From: a virus
Virus record (IMG/VR): IMGVR_UViG_3300029309_000001
Span: 1-64,000 of that record
Strand: one strand, 5' to 3'
Length of the DNA: 64,000 nt
Shown: positions 22,176-31,200 of the stretch, one piece after another
How the letters are laid out: every line of letters starts with the position of its first letter
Numbering within the stretch: the stretch's first letter is position 1
Translations under genes and position numbers: made by a program
The notes under the pieces: generated by a model
What the model saw: only the letters and a program-made list of their open reading frames with translations
What the model was told of the DNA's origin: nothing
Databases searched by the model: none

Positions 22176-23234
22176 CTAAAAAATTACGTAATTAACACCA
22201 AATTTAAAATCATACCATTTTTTATTCCAGTATTTATTATATTTGCCTTCTACAAAAGCACCTAAACTTTTATTTAATTTGTATCCAAATATTAATCCAC
22301 CTGAGTAATCTAACCACTGACCTTCATTAAAATTGTAATAACTAAATTCATTTTTGTCATCACTATAATGAAGAGGCATTACATTACCCCAAGCATGCAA
22401 CCAAAACTCTTTACTATACTTATAGTAATCAAATCCTGCTACCCATGAATGTGTCCATTGTATAGGTAATTCATTTCTTTTTTTCTCAGTATAATTTTTT
22501 AACATCTCAGGTATTGCAACTGCTTCCCATACTTCTGGATTAGTTGCAACTAGTGAGCCAGAAGGATCATAGTATTCTGAATTAAAAACATCTATTGTAT
22601 ATCCTTCTTGTATAGCAAGATATGTATAATGTATATCTCCGTTTTCTAGCACCCATTCTTCTAATGGATCATACCCGTAAGGTTCTGCTACTCTTTGAAC
22701 TATCCCTGCGTTAAAAGAAAGTTTATTATCTACTTTATATCTGTATCTTTGTGATGATTCAAAAAACTTTATATCAGCAAAACCATCTTCAAGATATTCT
22801 ACTTTAACTATATATTTATCATCTACATGTCTGACAAAATGATGTTGATCTAAATAGTCTTCACCTTGTTCTCTTCTAAAATCTGCTTGAAATAAAAATT
22901 CTAAACCTCTTACTTTACCTATAGTAGCAGCATCTGAGTATGAACTTTCTGTTCCATCGTAAAAAGTATTTGCTCTATTCTCATATCCAAATCTAGCTAT
23001 CTTTCTAATACCCAACGTAATAGCGTAATCATATGGTGTTTCTATAGTTTGTGTTTCTAATCCATTCGTTACTGAATATATATCAACATCTGAAATAGAA
23101 TTACCTCCATTTACTGCAGCGTAAAATGTAGAAAACTTAAATGTTTTTTTAAGATCTATATCTTGACTACAACATTTTTTTGGTGCAGCACAAGATGCTA
23201 TTATGAATAATATTATTATTAAAAGTTTTTTCAT
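22176..23234 (-). CDS. outer-membrane beta-barrel lipoprotein
   Basis: A 352-residue protein with a lipoprotein signal (LLIIILFIIASC, lipobox IASC at residue 15). The mature part alternates short strands and turns with many aromatic residues, and the chain ends FKFGVNYVIF with the C-terminal Phe typical of outer-membrane barrels recognised by the BAM machinery. Blocks such as WTHSWVAGFDYYKYSKEFWL and GGLIFGYKLNKSLGAFVEGK look like adjacent barrel strands. It would sit in the host outer membrane, perhaps changing receptor access or blocking superinfection; that role is inference. Encoding such a barrel is unusual for a phage. It overlaps the upstream gene by one base. Confidence 0.72.
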   Translation of the reverse strand: MKKLLIIILFIIASCAAPKKCCSQDIDLKKTFKFSTFYAAVNGGNSISDVDIYSVTNGLETQTIETPYDYAITLGIRKIARFGYENRANTFYDGTESSYSDAATIGKVRGLEFLFQADFRREQGEDYLDQHHFVRHVDDKYIVKVEYLEDGFADIKFFESSQRYRYKVDNKLSFNAGIVQRVAEPYGYDPLEEWVLENGDIHYTYLAIQEGYTIDVFNSEYYDPSGSLVATNPEVWEAVAIPEMLKNYTEKKRNELPIQWTHSWVAGFDYYKYSKEFWLHAWGNVMPLHYSDDKNEFSYYNFNEGQWLDYSGGLIFGYKLNKSLGAFVEGKYNKYWNKKWYDFKFGVNYVIF

Positions 23235-23521
23235 TAGAATAAAAATAGTTTTACTAAACCTCCTATTACAGCAACAATTAAGGCTTTAATTAATATATCA
23301 GTTGTTTTTCTCCATCTTTTCATAGCATATATTTCACCTACTAAATCTTCCATTTCATTACGGAAAATAGTATTTCTATTTACTCTTGCCGTTACACCAT
23401 GATCTGGATCTAATAATTTTTCTGTTATCATATCAAGCTTTTCATCAAGCTTGTCTAATTTATCTTCCATTGAGTCCATTCTTAATTTCATAAGTGCTAT
23501 TTCTTGTGCAGTAGTTTCCAT
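23234..23521 (-). CDS. coiled-coil protein with C-terminal TM helix
   Basis: A 95-residue protein whose first half is a heptad coiled coil (LRMDSMEDKLDKLDEKLDMI) and whose last 20 residues are hydrophobic (ILIKALIVAVIGGLVKLFLF). This is the layout of XhlA-type holin-associated proteins and of similar phage membrane proteins. It may help the holin or tether a complex to the inner membrane. No sequence motif proves the family. Confidence 0.62.
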   Translation of the reverse strand: METTAQEIALMKLRMDSMEDKLDKLDEKLDMITEKLLDPDHGVTARVNRNTIFRNEMEDLVGEIYAMKRWRKTTDILIKALIVAVIGGLVKLFLF

Positions 23522-23525
23522 TTTT

Positions 23526-24659
23526 TTATAAAGTTAAAAGATAAGTTCTGATCTTTTCCATTTCATCATTTGTTAAATTAGCATTCCATATAGCATGACT
23601 TCCTATAAATGTAAAATTTGTATTATTTGTACTAGCTAAAACTGTATTATTAAATTTTTGCGGATATTCAAATGAAACACCAAGTTCTTCTGTATTAACT
23701 TGGTTTGATTCAGGTGTACTGTATGAACCTGCCTCATTTGCTACAGGAATAGATACAACACCCTCACTTAATTGTATAAAAATAGGTTTTTGTTGATAAG
23801 CTCTTGCAGAAGCATGTGAGTTTACATCATTTGTAGTAACATCAAATGTATGAAGATCCAACCATCTACGGTTGCGTTCATCAAATTTTTGTAAAAATAT
23901 TTTTAAACCAGTATTATTTAATATAAACCTTAAAATTCCATCATCTCCAGTATTTTCAAATGCTTTACCTATTAATACCGTTTGACCAGCACTTAAATCT
24001 TGTGGTTGAAAAGAACACATTATTGTAAATGAATTAAAATTTGATCCTGATAAAGTTGGTAAAACTAAACCAGTTGAAGGTATATTAGCTAAAAAAATCA
24101 TAGAATGAGTTGCATATACTGTATCTCTTATAGAAGCAGAACCATCACCTCCTACAGCACCATCAGGCATTGTTATTCTTGCATTAGATACAGCATCATC
24201 CCATTGTCTAATATATACATCGTTATATTCTACATTTGCACTATCAACAGATTCAGGATTACCTGCTATAAAATTTTCAGATATACCTACTGTCTCTCCA
24301 TCTTCACCTGTAGAACGCATTATTATTTTTGGTAACCAAGCTGCTACTAAATTATTTCTTTGTGTACCTGAAATAGTAAACTCTATACTTGCTTGTTCAC
24401 TTCTTGTTGAAGTCATATCAGAAAGAATCCAATCCTCATTAGAATTAATATATGCAATCATATCTGTTCTACTAGCAAATTTATTTACATAATTAGCACC
24501 AGGAATAGTCTCTGTACTACTTATTACAAATTGAGTACGTTCTTTATTACGTCTTAAATTACTTGTATCAGAAGGGTTTAAAGGCTCTCTTGTTTTTCCA
24601 GGTGCAAGTCTATCTGCTTTTGAAACTTCTATTATATAATATGATCCAGGTATTGACAT
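23526..24659 (-). CDS. virion-type protein with a concanavalin-like C-terminal domain
   Basis: A 377-residue protein starting MSIPGSYYIIEVSKADRLAP. The C-terminal half carries FNSFTIMCSFQPQDLSAGQT, ILRFILNNTGLKIFLQKFDE and IGSHAIWNANLTNDEMEKIR, which follow the strand and end-helix order of LamG/concanavalin-like domains (the end block IWNANLTNDEMEKI corresponds to the usual WNxALSxxEIxxL). The downstream neighbour contains a second LamG domain. Together they look like tail or fibre proteins that bind host glycans. The N-terminal half is not recognised. Confidence 0.68.
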   Translation of the reverse strand: MSIPGSYYIIEVSKADRLAPGKTREPLNPSDTSNLRRNKERTQFVISSTETIPGANYVNKFASRTDMIAYINSNEDWILSDMTSTRSEQASIEFTISGTQRNNLVAAWLPKIIMRSTGEDGETVGISENFIAGNPESVDSANVEYNDVYIRQWDDAVSNARITMPDGAVGGDGSASIRDTVYATHSMIFLANIPSTGLVLPTLSGSNFNSFTIMCSFQPQDLSAGQTVLIGKAFENTGDDGILRFILNNTGLKIFLQKFDERNRRWLDLHTFDVTTNDVNSHASARAYQQKPIFIQLSEGVVSIPVANEAGSYSTPESNQVNTEELGVSFEYPQKFNNTVLASTNNTNFTFIGSHAIWNANLTNDEMEKIRTYLLTL

Positions 24660-24662
24660 AAT

Positions 24663-25574
24663 TTATGCTTTATTTGTTGCGTCAAATGAAACTCCGTTAT
24701 TTGTTAAATGAAAATTATTTCCAGAACTATCAGCAAAATTATTTTCAAATCTCCACCATCCTTTTAAGTTAGCAGCTTTAGAATGTGATAATAAATTATT
24801 TGGTGTACCATCTGTGCTACCAGCTGCTTGTGTTCCGTTCCATATTTCTAATACTTCTGCGTCTGTTAATGCTACATCCCAAAAAGCCATATCATCTAAA
24901 TTACCTTCCATTCCTGTTGAATTAGTAACTAAATTAGCACCTATTTGTAGTTGTTTTGCTGTTCCACTTGGAAATGTTACATTTTGTGGATTTTGATCAT
25001 ATATAAAATCACCACCTCCTAAACTGTTTCCATTCCAATACATTTTAAATCTAACTGCACTAAGAGTAGCACTAAGAGAAGGATCATAAACTAATGTAAC
25101 TAATGTAAAATCATTTGTATTTTTATAACCACGGTTAGCACTAGACCATCCAGAGGATGAACTAATACCTAAACCACATTTAGAATTATGATTATGTAAT
25201 GCCCACAAATTTAAAGCCCAGTTACCACCAGTTCTAAACTCTCCTATTAATCTATTTAAATTTCCACCACCATTAGTAAAATAAAATCTCATAATATTAT
25301 CATTCCAATTTCCTGTATTAACTCCTATATTAAGAAATTGTCTTGAACCGTTTGATTGAAGCCACTCTGGTTTTACCCATACAGAAATTGAAAACGGATC
25401 TGTTGTATCAAAATTAGTCCAATATGCTGAATTATTAAAACTATAATCTGTTCCTCCATACTCTGAAGAAACACAATTATAATCTGCACATATAGCTGTA
25501 GCATTACCAACACCATCATGAATAGTATGCGTCTTTCTTGATAAGATTTTTTGTCTATTAATATTAGTAGCCAT
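24663..25574 (-). CDS. LamG/concanavalin-like domain protein
   Basis: A 303-residue protein built almost entirely of a LamG-type jelly roll: FSISVWVKPEWLQSNGSRQF, FTLVTLVYDPSLSATLSAVR, MEGNLDDMAFWDVALTDAEV and LKGWWRFENNFADSSGNNFH. The DDMAFWDVALTDAEV block is the family's hallmark. Such domains bind sugars, and phages use them in fibres or decoration proteins. No signal peptide, so it is probably assembled on the virion. Confidence 0.8.
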   Translation of the reverse strand: MATNINRQKILSRKTHTIHDGVGNATAICADYNCVSSEYGGTDYSFNNSAYWTNFDTTDPFSISVWVKPEWLQSNGSRQFLNIGVNTGNWNDNIMRFYFTNGGGNLNRLIGEFRTGGNWALNLWALHNHNSKCGLGISSSSGWSSANRGYKNTNDFTLVTLVYDPSLSATLSAVRFKMYWNGNSLGGGDFIYDQNPQNVTFPSGTAKQLQIGANLVTNSTGMEGNLDDMAFWDVALTDAEVLEIWNGTQAAGSTDGTPNNLLSHSKAANLKGWWRFENNFADSSGNNFHLTNNGVSFDATNKA

Positions 25575-25585
25575 TTAACTAATGT

Positions 25586-25906
25586 TTAATAAGTTCCTGC
25601 TACTATTGCTGTTCCAGTGCCAGTTGTTATTGTTAAATCACCAGACATAATTGTTCCATTCATAGCATCAAAATTTACAGTAGTTAATGCAGGAACTGTA
25701 ATAGTTTCTGCTGCTACATTAGTAATTGTAATGGTGTTTGTTGCATGAGTATTCATAATAGATACTGTACGAAAACCAATTGTAAGATTTTCAGTTACAC
25801 CAGCTGCTAAATTTTTCATGAAAGTTTTTTTAGTGCCTGTTAATGCTTTTAAAATAGTTTCAGCAAAATAAGTCCAATTATATTTTTTTATTACACTATA
25901 ACTCAT
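25586..25906 (-). CDS. small beta-rich virion-type protein
   Basis: A 106-residue protein with an N-terminal helical part (SYSVIKKYNWTYFAETILKA) and a Thr-rich beta C-terminus (NTITITNVAAETITVPALTT). It resembles small phage spike or decoration subunits in composition. It is the first gene of the - strand operon and begins at the divergent control region. Confidence 0.63.
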   Translation of the reverse strand: MSYSVIKKYNWTYFAETILKALTGTKKTFMKNLAAGVTENLTIGFRTVSIMNTHATNTITITNVAAETITVPALTTVNFDAMNGTIMSGDLTITTGTGTAIVAGTY

Positions 25907-26102
25907 TTGATTAAATTTTTTTATTTATAAATAATATTATACTTTTGTAGTACATATATAATATACAAAAAGAATATCAAAATTAAAATTAAAATAAGAA
26001 TGAATTTATAGCCATTCTCTTTCATTCTTAAAGATATTTTATTTATCTTGTATTTACCGCTTAAGGAAAAACTAATTATTAACTTATATAAAATAAACAA
26101 AA
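25907..26102. promoter_or_regulatory. divergent control region between the late operon and the ribonucleotide reductase gene
   Basis: A 196-base AT-rich gap between divergent genes. On the + strand TACTTTTG (25940-25947) and on the - strand TAATTTTG (complement of 25978-25985) match the Bacteroidota -7 consensus TAnnTTTG, but neither has a TTG at the right distance. A perfect inverted repeat AAGAATGAA (25996-26004) / TTCATTCTT (26021-26029) lies between, and could be an operator or a leader hairpin. I see no coding potential here. Confidence 0.5.
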
Positions 26103-27962
26103 ATGAATTTAAACAACAAGATTCTAAGTGACATTACTGTCCATATGAAATACGCAAAATATTTACCAAAATTAGAAAGAAGAGAAACATGGGAAGAACT
26201 TGTTGATCGTAATAAAGCTATGCATATTAAAAAATATCCACAGTTAAAAGAGCAAATTGAAGATGTATATAAATTTGTATATGATAAAAAAGTTTTACCT
26301 TCTATGAGATCCATGCAGTTTGGTGGTAAACCTATTGAGATTTCTCCTAATAGAGTATATAATTGTGCATATCTTCCTATAGATAGTTTAGATTCATTTA
26401 GTGAATGTATGTTTCTTCTTCTTGGCGGAACAGGAGTTGGCTATTCTGTACAAAAACATCATGTAGAAAAACTACCTCGTATTAATAAACCTTATGGTAA
26501 AAGAACAAAAAGATACCTTATTGGAGATAGTATAGAAGGTTGGGCTGATGCAGTTAAAATTCTTATGAAATCTTATATGAATGGTAGATCATCTAAAATA
26601 ATATTTGACTATTCAGACATTAGACCTAAAGGTGCAGCATTAGTTACATCAGGTGGTAAAGCTCCTGGCCCTCAACCACTTAAAGAATGTTTAGTTAAAA
26701 TAGAAGGATTGCTAAGTTCAAAAGAAGATGGAGATGTTTTATCAACAATAGAAACACATGATATTATTTGTTATATTGCTGACGCTGTGTTAGCTGGTGG
26801 TATTAGAAGAGCTGCTCTTATTAGTTTATTTAGTGCTCATGATGAAGAAATGATTGGTTGTAAATCAGGATCATGGTGGGAAAAAAATCCACAAAGAGGT
26901 AGAGCTAATAACTCTGCTGTACTTATGAGACATAAAATAACTAAAAAGTTTTTTATGGACTTATGGAAACGTGTTGAATTATCTGGTTCTGGTGAGCCAG
27001 GTATATACTTTAATAATGATAAAGACTGGGGTACTAATCCATGTTGTGAAATAGCATTACGTCCTTATCAATTCTGTAATCTGTGTGAAGTAAATGTATC
27101 AAATGTTGAGTCTCAAAAAGATTTTGAAGCTAGAGTTAAAGCTGCTGCATTTATTGGTACACTTCAAGCGGGTTATACTAACTTTCATTATTTAAGACAG
27201 ATATGGAAAGAGACAACAGAAAGAGACGCTCTTATAGGTGTGTCAATGACAGGAATAGGGAGTGCCGTTGTGCTCCAAATGGATATGAAGGAAGCTGCAA
27301 ATATAGTAAAAAGAGAGAACGCAAGAGTAGCCAAATTAATAGGGATAAACAAAGCAGCTAGATGTACAACTGTAAAACCTGCAGGAACAACATCTTTAAC
27401 TCTTGGAACAAGTTCTGGTATTCATGCATGGCATAATGATTATTATATAAGAAGAATACGTGTAGGTAAAAATGAATCTATATATAATTACCTAGCTATA
27501 AATCATCCAGAGTTAGTTGAAGATGATTATTTTAGAGCTCATGATACTGCTGTAATTAGCATTCCACAAAAAGCCCCTGAAGGATCTATCCTTAGAACAG
27601 AGTCACCATTCCAATTATTAGAAAGAGTTAAAAAAGTTGCAACAGAATGGGTAACACCAGGTCACAGAACTGGATCAAATACTCATAATGTATCAGCAAC
27701 TATATCTTTAAGAGAACATGAATGGGATGCTGCAGGAAAATGGATGTGGGAAAATAGAGATTATTATAATGGTTTGTCTGTATTACCTTATGATGGTGGT
27801 ACATATACTCAAGCTCCATTTGAAGATATAAGTAAAGAAAAATATAATGAAATGAAACAATCTTTATTAGATATAGATTTATCTAAAGTTGTTGAAGTAG
27901 AAGATAATACTGATCTTAAAGGTGAGTTAGCTTGTGCAGGTGGTGCATGTGAGATTACATAG
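26103..27962 (+). CDS. nrdJ: class II (B12-dependent) ribonucleoside-triphosphate reductase, monomeric type
   Basis: Makes deoxyribonucleotides for phage DNA synthesis using adenosylcobalamin, so it works with or without oxygen. The active-site block NPCCEIALRPYQFC places Cys314, Glu316 and Cys325 eleven residues apart as in the Lactobacillus enzyme (Cys408, Glu410, Cys419), and NCAY supplies the partner Cys88. The C-terminal shuttle pair is CAGGAC (Cys611, Cys616). KPAGTTSLTLGTSSGIH is the phosphate-binding region. At 619 residues it is somewhat shorter than the Lactobacillus protein, mainly at the N-terminus. It is an isolated + strand gene between two - strand blocks, which suggests separate expression and perhaps separate acquisition. 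Confidence 0.93.
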   Translation: MNLNNKILSDITVHMKYAKYLPKLERRETWEELVDRNKAMHIKKYPQLKEQIEDVYKFVYDKKVLPSMRSMQFGGKPIEISPNRVYNCAYLPIDSLDSFSECMFLLLGGTGVGYSVQKHHVEKLPRINKPYGKRTKRYLIGDSIEGWADAVKILMKSYMNGRSSKIIFDYSDIRPKGAALVTSGGKAPGPQPLKECLVKIEGLLSSKEDGDVLSTIETHDIICYIADAVLAGGIRRAALISLFSAHDEEMIGCKSGSWWEKNPQRGRANNSAVLMRHKITKKFFMDLWKRVELSGSGEPGIYFNNDKDWGTNPCCEIALRPYQFCNLCEVNVSNVESQKDFEARVKAAAFIGTLQAGYTNFHYLRQIWKETTERDALIGVSMTGIGSAVVLQMDMKEAANIVKRENARVAKLIGINKAARCTTVKPAGTTSLTLGTSSGIHAWHNDYYIRRIRVGKNESIYNYLAINHPELVEDDYFRAHDTAVISIPQKAPEGSILRTESPFQLLERVKKVATEWVTPGHRTGSNTHNVSATISLREHEWDAAGKWMWENRDYYNGLSVLPYDGGTYTQAPFEDISKEKYNEMKQSLLDIDLSKVVEVEDNTDLKGELACAGGACEIT

Positions 27963-28004
27963 TACCTAAAGCAAAGACAACTATCATTATTAAAATATAT
28001 ATTG

Positions 28005-28057
28005 CTGGGGTTATATCTATACGTTTCATATAAATAATATATAAATTATAACCTCAG
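28005..28057 (+). terminator. inverted repeat after nrdJ, possible terminator
   Basis: CTGGGGTTATA (28005-28015) pairs with TATAACCTCAG (28047-28057) with one G-T wobble and a 31-base loop, followed by TTTATG. The long loop and short T run make a simple terminator uncertain; it could equally be a leader structure for the small gene at 28085. Confidence 0.35.
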
Positions 28058-28084
28058 TTTATGTTAACTAAACATTAAATAATT

Positions 28085-28255
28085 ATGAATAAATCAATTG
28101 ATAAAATAGCAGAAGAAATATCTTTTAAACTATTGGCAACAAAAGATCATCCTGATCATGAATGGTTAAAACAAAAACTAAGAGAGCTTGTTAGAGAAGA
28201 AATAAATAAATTCTTTATTGAATCTGAAAAAACAAACAAAGATGTGTTGGATTGA
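28085..28255 (+). CDS. small helical hypothetical protein, 56 residues
   Basis: A 56-residue acidic helical protein starting MNKSIDKIAEEISFKLLATK and ending with KNKDVLD-like charged residues after WLKQKLRELVREEINKFFIE. No family recognised, but codon use, length and the amphipathic helices suggest a real gene. It lies between nrdJ and the convergent giant gene that ends at 28276, with 20 bases between their stops. Confidence 0.6.
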   Translation: MNKSIDKIAEEISFKLLATKDHPDHEWLKQKLRELVREEINKFFIESEKTNKDVLD

Positions 28256-28275
28256 AAAATTATATTATGGGTATC

Positions 28276-31200
28276 CTATTTAATATAGAAGTTTTTAATA
28301 TTATCAAAAGCTAACCATCTATTAATAGTATATACTAATGGTATAAAGTCTCCCCATTCTTTACCTAATTTAGCTTTACCTTTTCTTGATCCTCTTGTAT
28401 AGTATAATCCAGAATCTTTTTTCCATTGTTCAAATTCATATGTACCATCTTCTTGACCTAGATATGCTGGTAAATTAGGTATCCACCTCATTGTTTCTAA
28501 CATAGCTTCACTAAACTCACCTGCTATTCTAGTTGATGATATAGGACTTTCTAAAATTTGTATTTGTTCTCTACCTCCAAAGACTGGAACATATAATAAC
28601 ATTTCTTTTTGTAATCTATTTGCTTGATACATAAATGCATTTTCAAATCTTTTTCTTGTAGCTGATTTCATTGAATCATCATCATCTTCATCCCAATTAG
28701 CTAATAGACTATTTAACATGTATACAGACATAAAAATCATTAGTTCTCCTAAAGTTCTATGAACATTTCCTAATTTCATTTTACCTTTATCTCCATGATA
28801 TTCTTTATAGTTAGCTTGAAGTTTTCCTATGCTTTGTAAATTTCTTGCAGCATAAGCTAAAAAATTAAGCATTGATCTATATCTACCTTCTTTCCAACCT
28901 AAATTTTCATCAAAGTATTCTGTTCTAAATCTAGCTCTTACAGCTGGCGCAATCCATTTATGAAATTGTGCTGCAAGCATACCAATAGTATGTGCTTGAA
29001 TAACCATTCTATCTTCTCTTGCATAGTTACCATGTACTTCTTTATTTACTTCACGTATGTAATTTCTTACTTCAAATCTAACTTTATCATTCCATTTTTT
29101 TCTTTTACCACTTTTTAAAGTTACATGAGTATATCCATCTTTCATACTCATTTTACCAGTAGTAGCATCATATTTTAATGCATCATATAATGATATAACT
29201 TTTCTACCACCTTCTCCTTCTTGTTTACCATTATCTACTTCTAAACTATATAATATAGATAGTCCTATTTTAGTTTGTACATTATATTCAAATGCATCGT
29301 TTAATGAATATGCAACAGAGTTAAGCATTCTAGAAGCTCTTCCTTCTACACCTGGAGTTTTAGTTGTTTCACGTATATCTGTTTTGTCATCTAACATTCT
29401 AAAATAATCTACACTTGCTTCAAACTTACTATAAGGTTTATACTCTTCATACTTACCTGTACCAAAAGCACCATAATAATTATGAGCCCATTTATTAAAA
29501 TAATCAAATCCCATACGTTTGTTAAACTCTGCAGTAGCTTTAACATATGCTGATCTATCAAAATATAATCCTCCTATTGCTTCAATACCATTATTAACTC
29601 TACCCATTACAAAGTTATTAATGTTACCAAATACGTTAAATCCTACATAACCTAAAGATGAAAAAGAAACTACTTTTTGTGATAATTTATCATACCATTC
29701 TAAACTTCTTTTTTCATTATCATAATAAGTCATACTCATCCACTTACGTGCTCTTTGTAATAATCTTGCTTCACCTCTTGTAGATCCACTACCTTTAAGA
29801 CCAACTCTTTTAAATCCTTCTTTTAACTTACTTACTACTTTAAATTCAGCAGGTTCATAATTTCTTTTTTCCATAGTATGCATAACAGCTTTTAAAGTAT
29901 CTTCTATTTGACCTAGACTTTCATAGTTTTGTGCCATAGCTCCAAATCTTAAAAGATTGTCTGCCATATCTCTACTCATTTGTTTTGTAGTAGGTGCATT
30001 TTGTAATCTGTTTCTTTCTAATCTTAATTTTTTTAATTCTTCTTTTAATGACTCTTCTTCTTTAGCATTTTTTGCTGTTTTTATTTGTTTTATTTTAAGT
30101 TGTATTTTATTATTAATTTCTGTAAGATCTTCTTCAGTTTTAGGATTACCTATATAATAAATAGGAAGAGTATCTTCTACAAAATTTCCATACTCATCAA
30201 AAGCAACTATCTCTTGTTTTGTAGTAGTGTTCCAAAAATTTGTCCAACCTTCTCCCATTTTACCCCATAGTCTTTTAACTATATCAGGTTTTTTTTCTAA
30301 CTCTCTCATAAACCTATCTCTTATAATAGGACTTTTTCCTGACATTAACATTTCAATATTTTTAGGTAACATAGGAAGTAATTCATCTTCATATATTCTT
30401 CTAAACATTAAATAGAAATCTTTTTGTGCTCTTTCTAATTCATTTTGTGGATTCATTATTTTAAGATACTTTGAATCTCTCATTTCTTGTCCATCAGAAG
30501 TAACTTCTCTTTTTTCTACATAATCTTTTTTAATTACATTCATTGTATCTAATTTAACTAGACCTGTAAATTCACCATTAGAATTTTTAATTTTTCTATA
30601 ATATGTTATTTCATCATAGTATTTATTTTTAAAATTTTGAATCTCTATATCAGATACACCATTCTTTCTAACGTATTGTCTAACAGAAGGTTTATATTCC
30701 ATAACTCTATTTCTAGCATCTAAAAATTCTTTAGTTAATCTATGATATTTACCATCTTTTCTACCTTCTCTAGTTAATTCTTCAGGACGCATAAATTCAG
30801 AAAAAGCTTCTTTTGCTTTTGCTAATTTTATATTATGTTCTTTTTCTGCATCAGTTAATTCATCACCATTTAATCTTTCTATATATCTTAATGCATTTCC
30901 TTCTGAGTCAGAAAGTTTATCATATAGTTCATTAAGCTTACTATAATATTGAAAACCTATTTCTTTTACATATCTACCTGTCCATTCACCTTCATCAAAC
31001 ACTTGCATAAAACTATAATCAATAGTATTACCAGGAATGAGTTTTAATAATCTTGTAGCTGCTGCTCTTATCTCTTCATTTCTATTTTGAATTTTATCTA
31101 ACAACTCTTGTTTTTTAGCTTTAAATTCTTTTGCCATTAAAGCTAACAATATATCTTGTGAAGTATCTGCATCACCTGTTAAATGACCTATCATTCCAAT

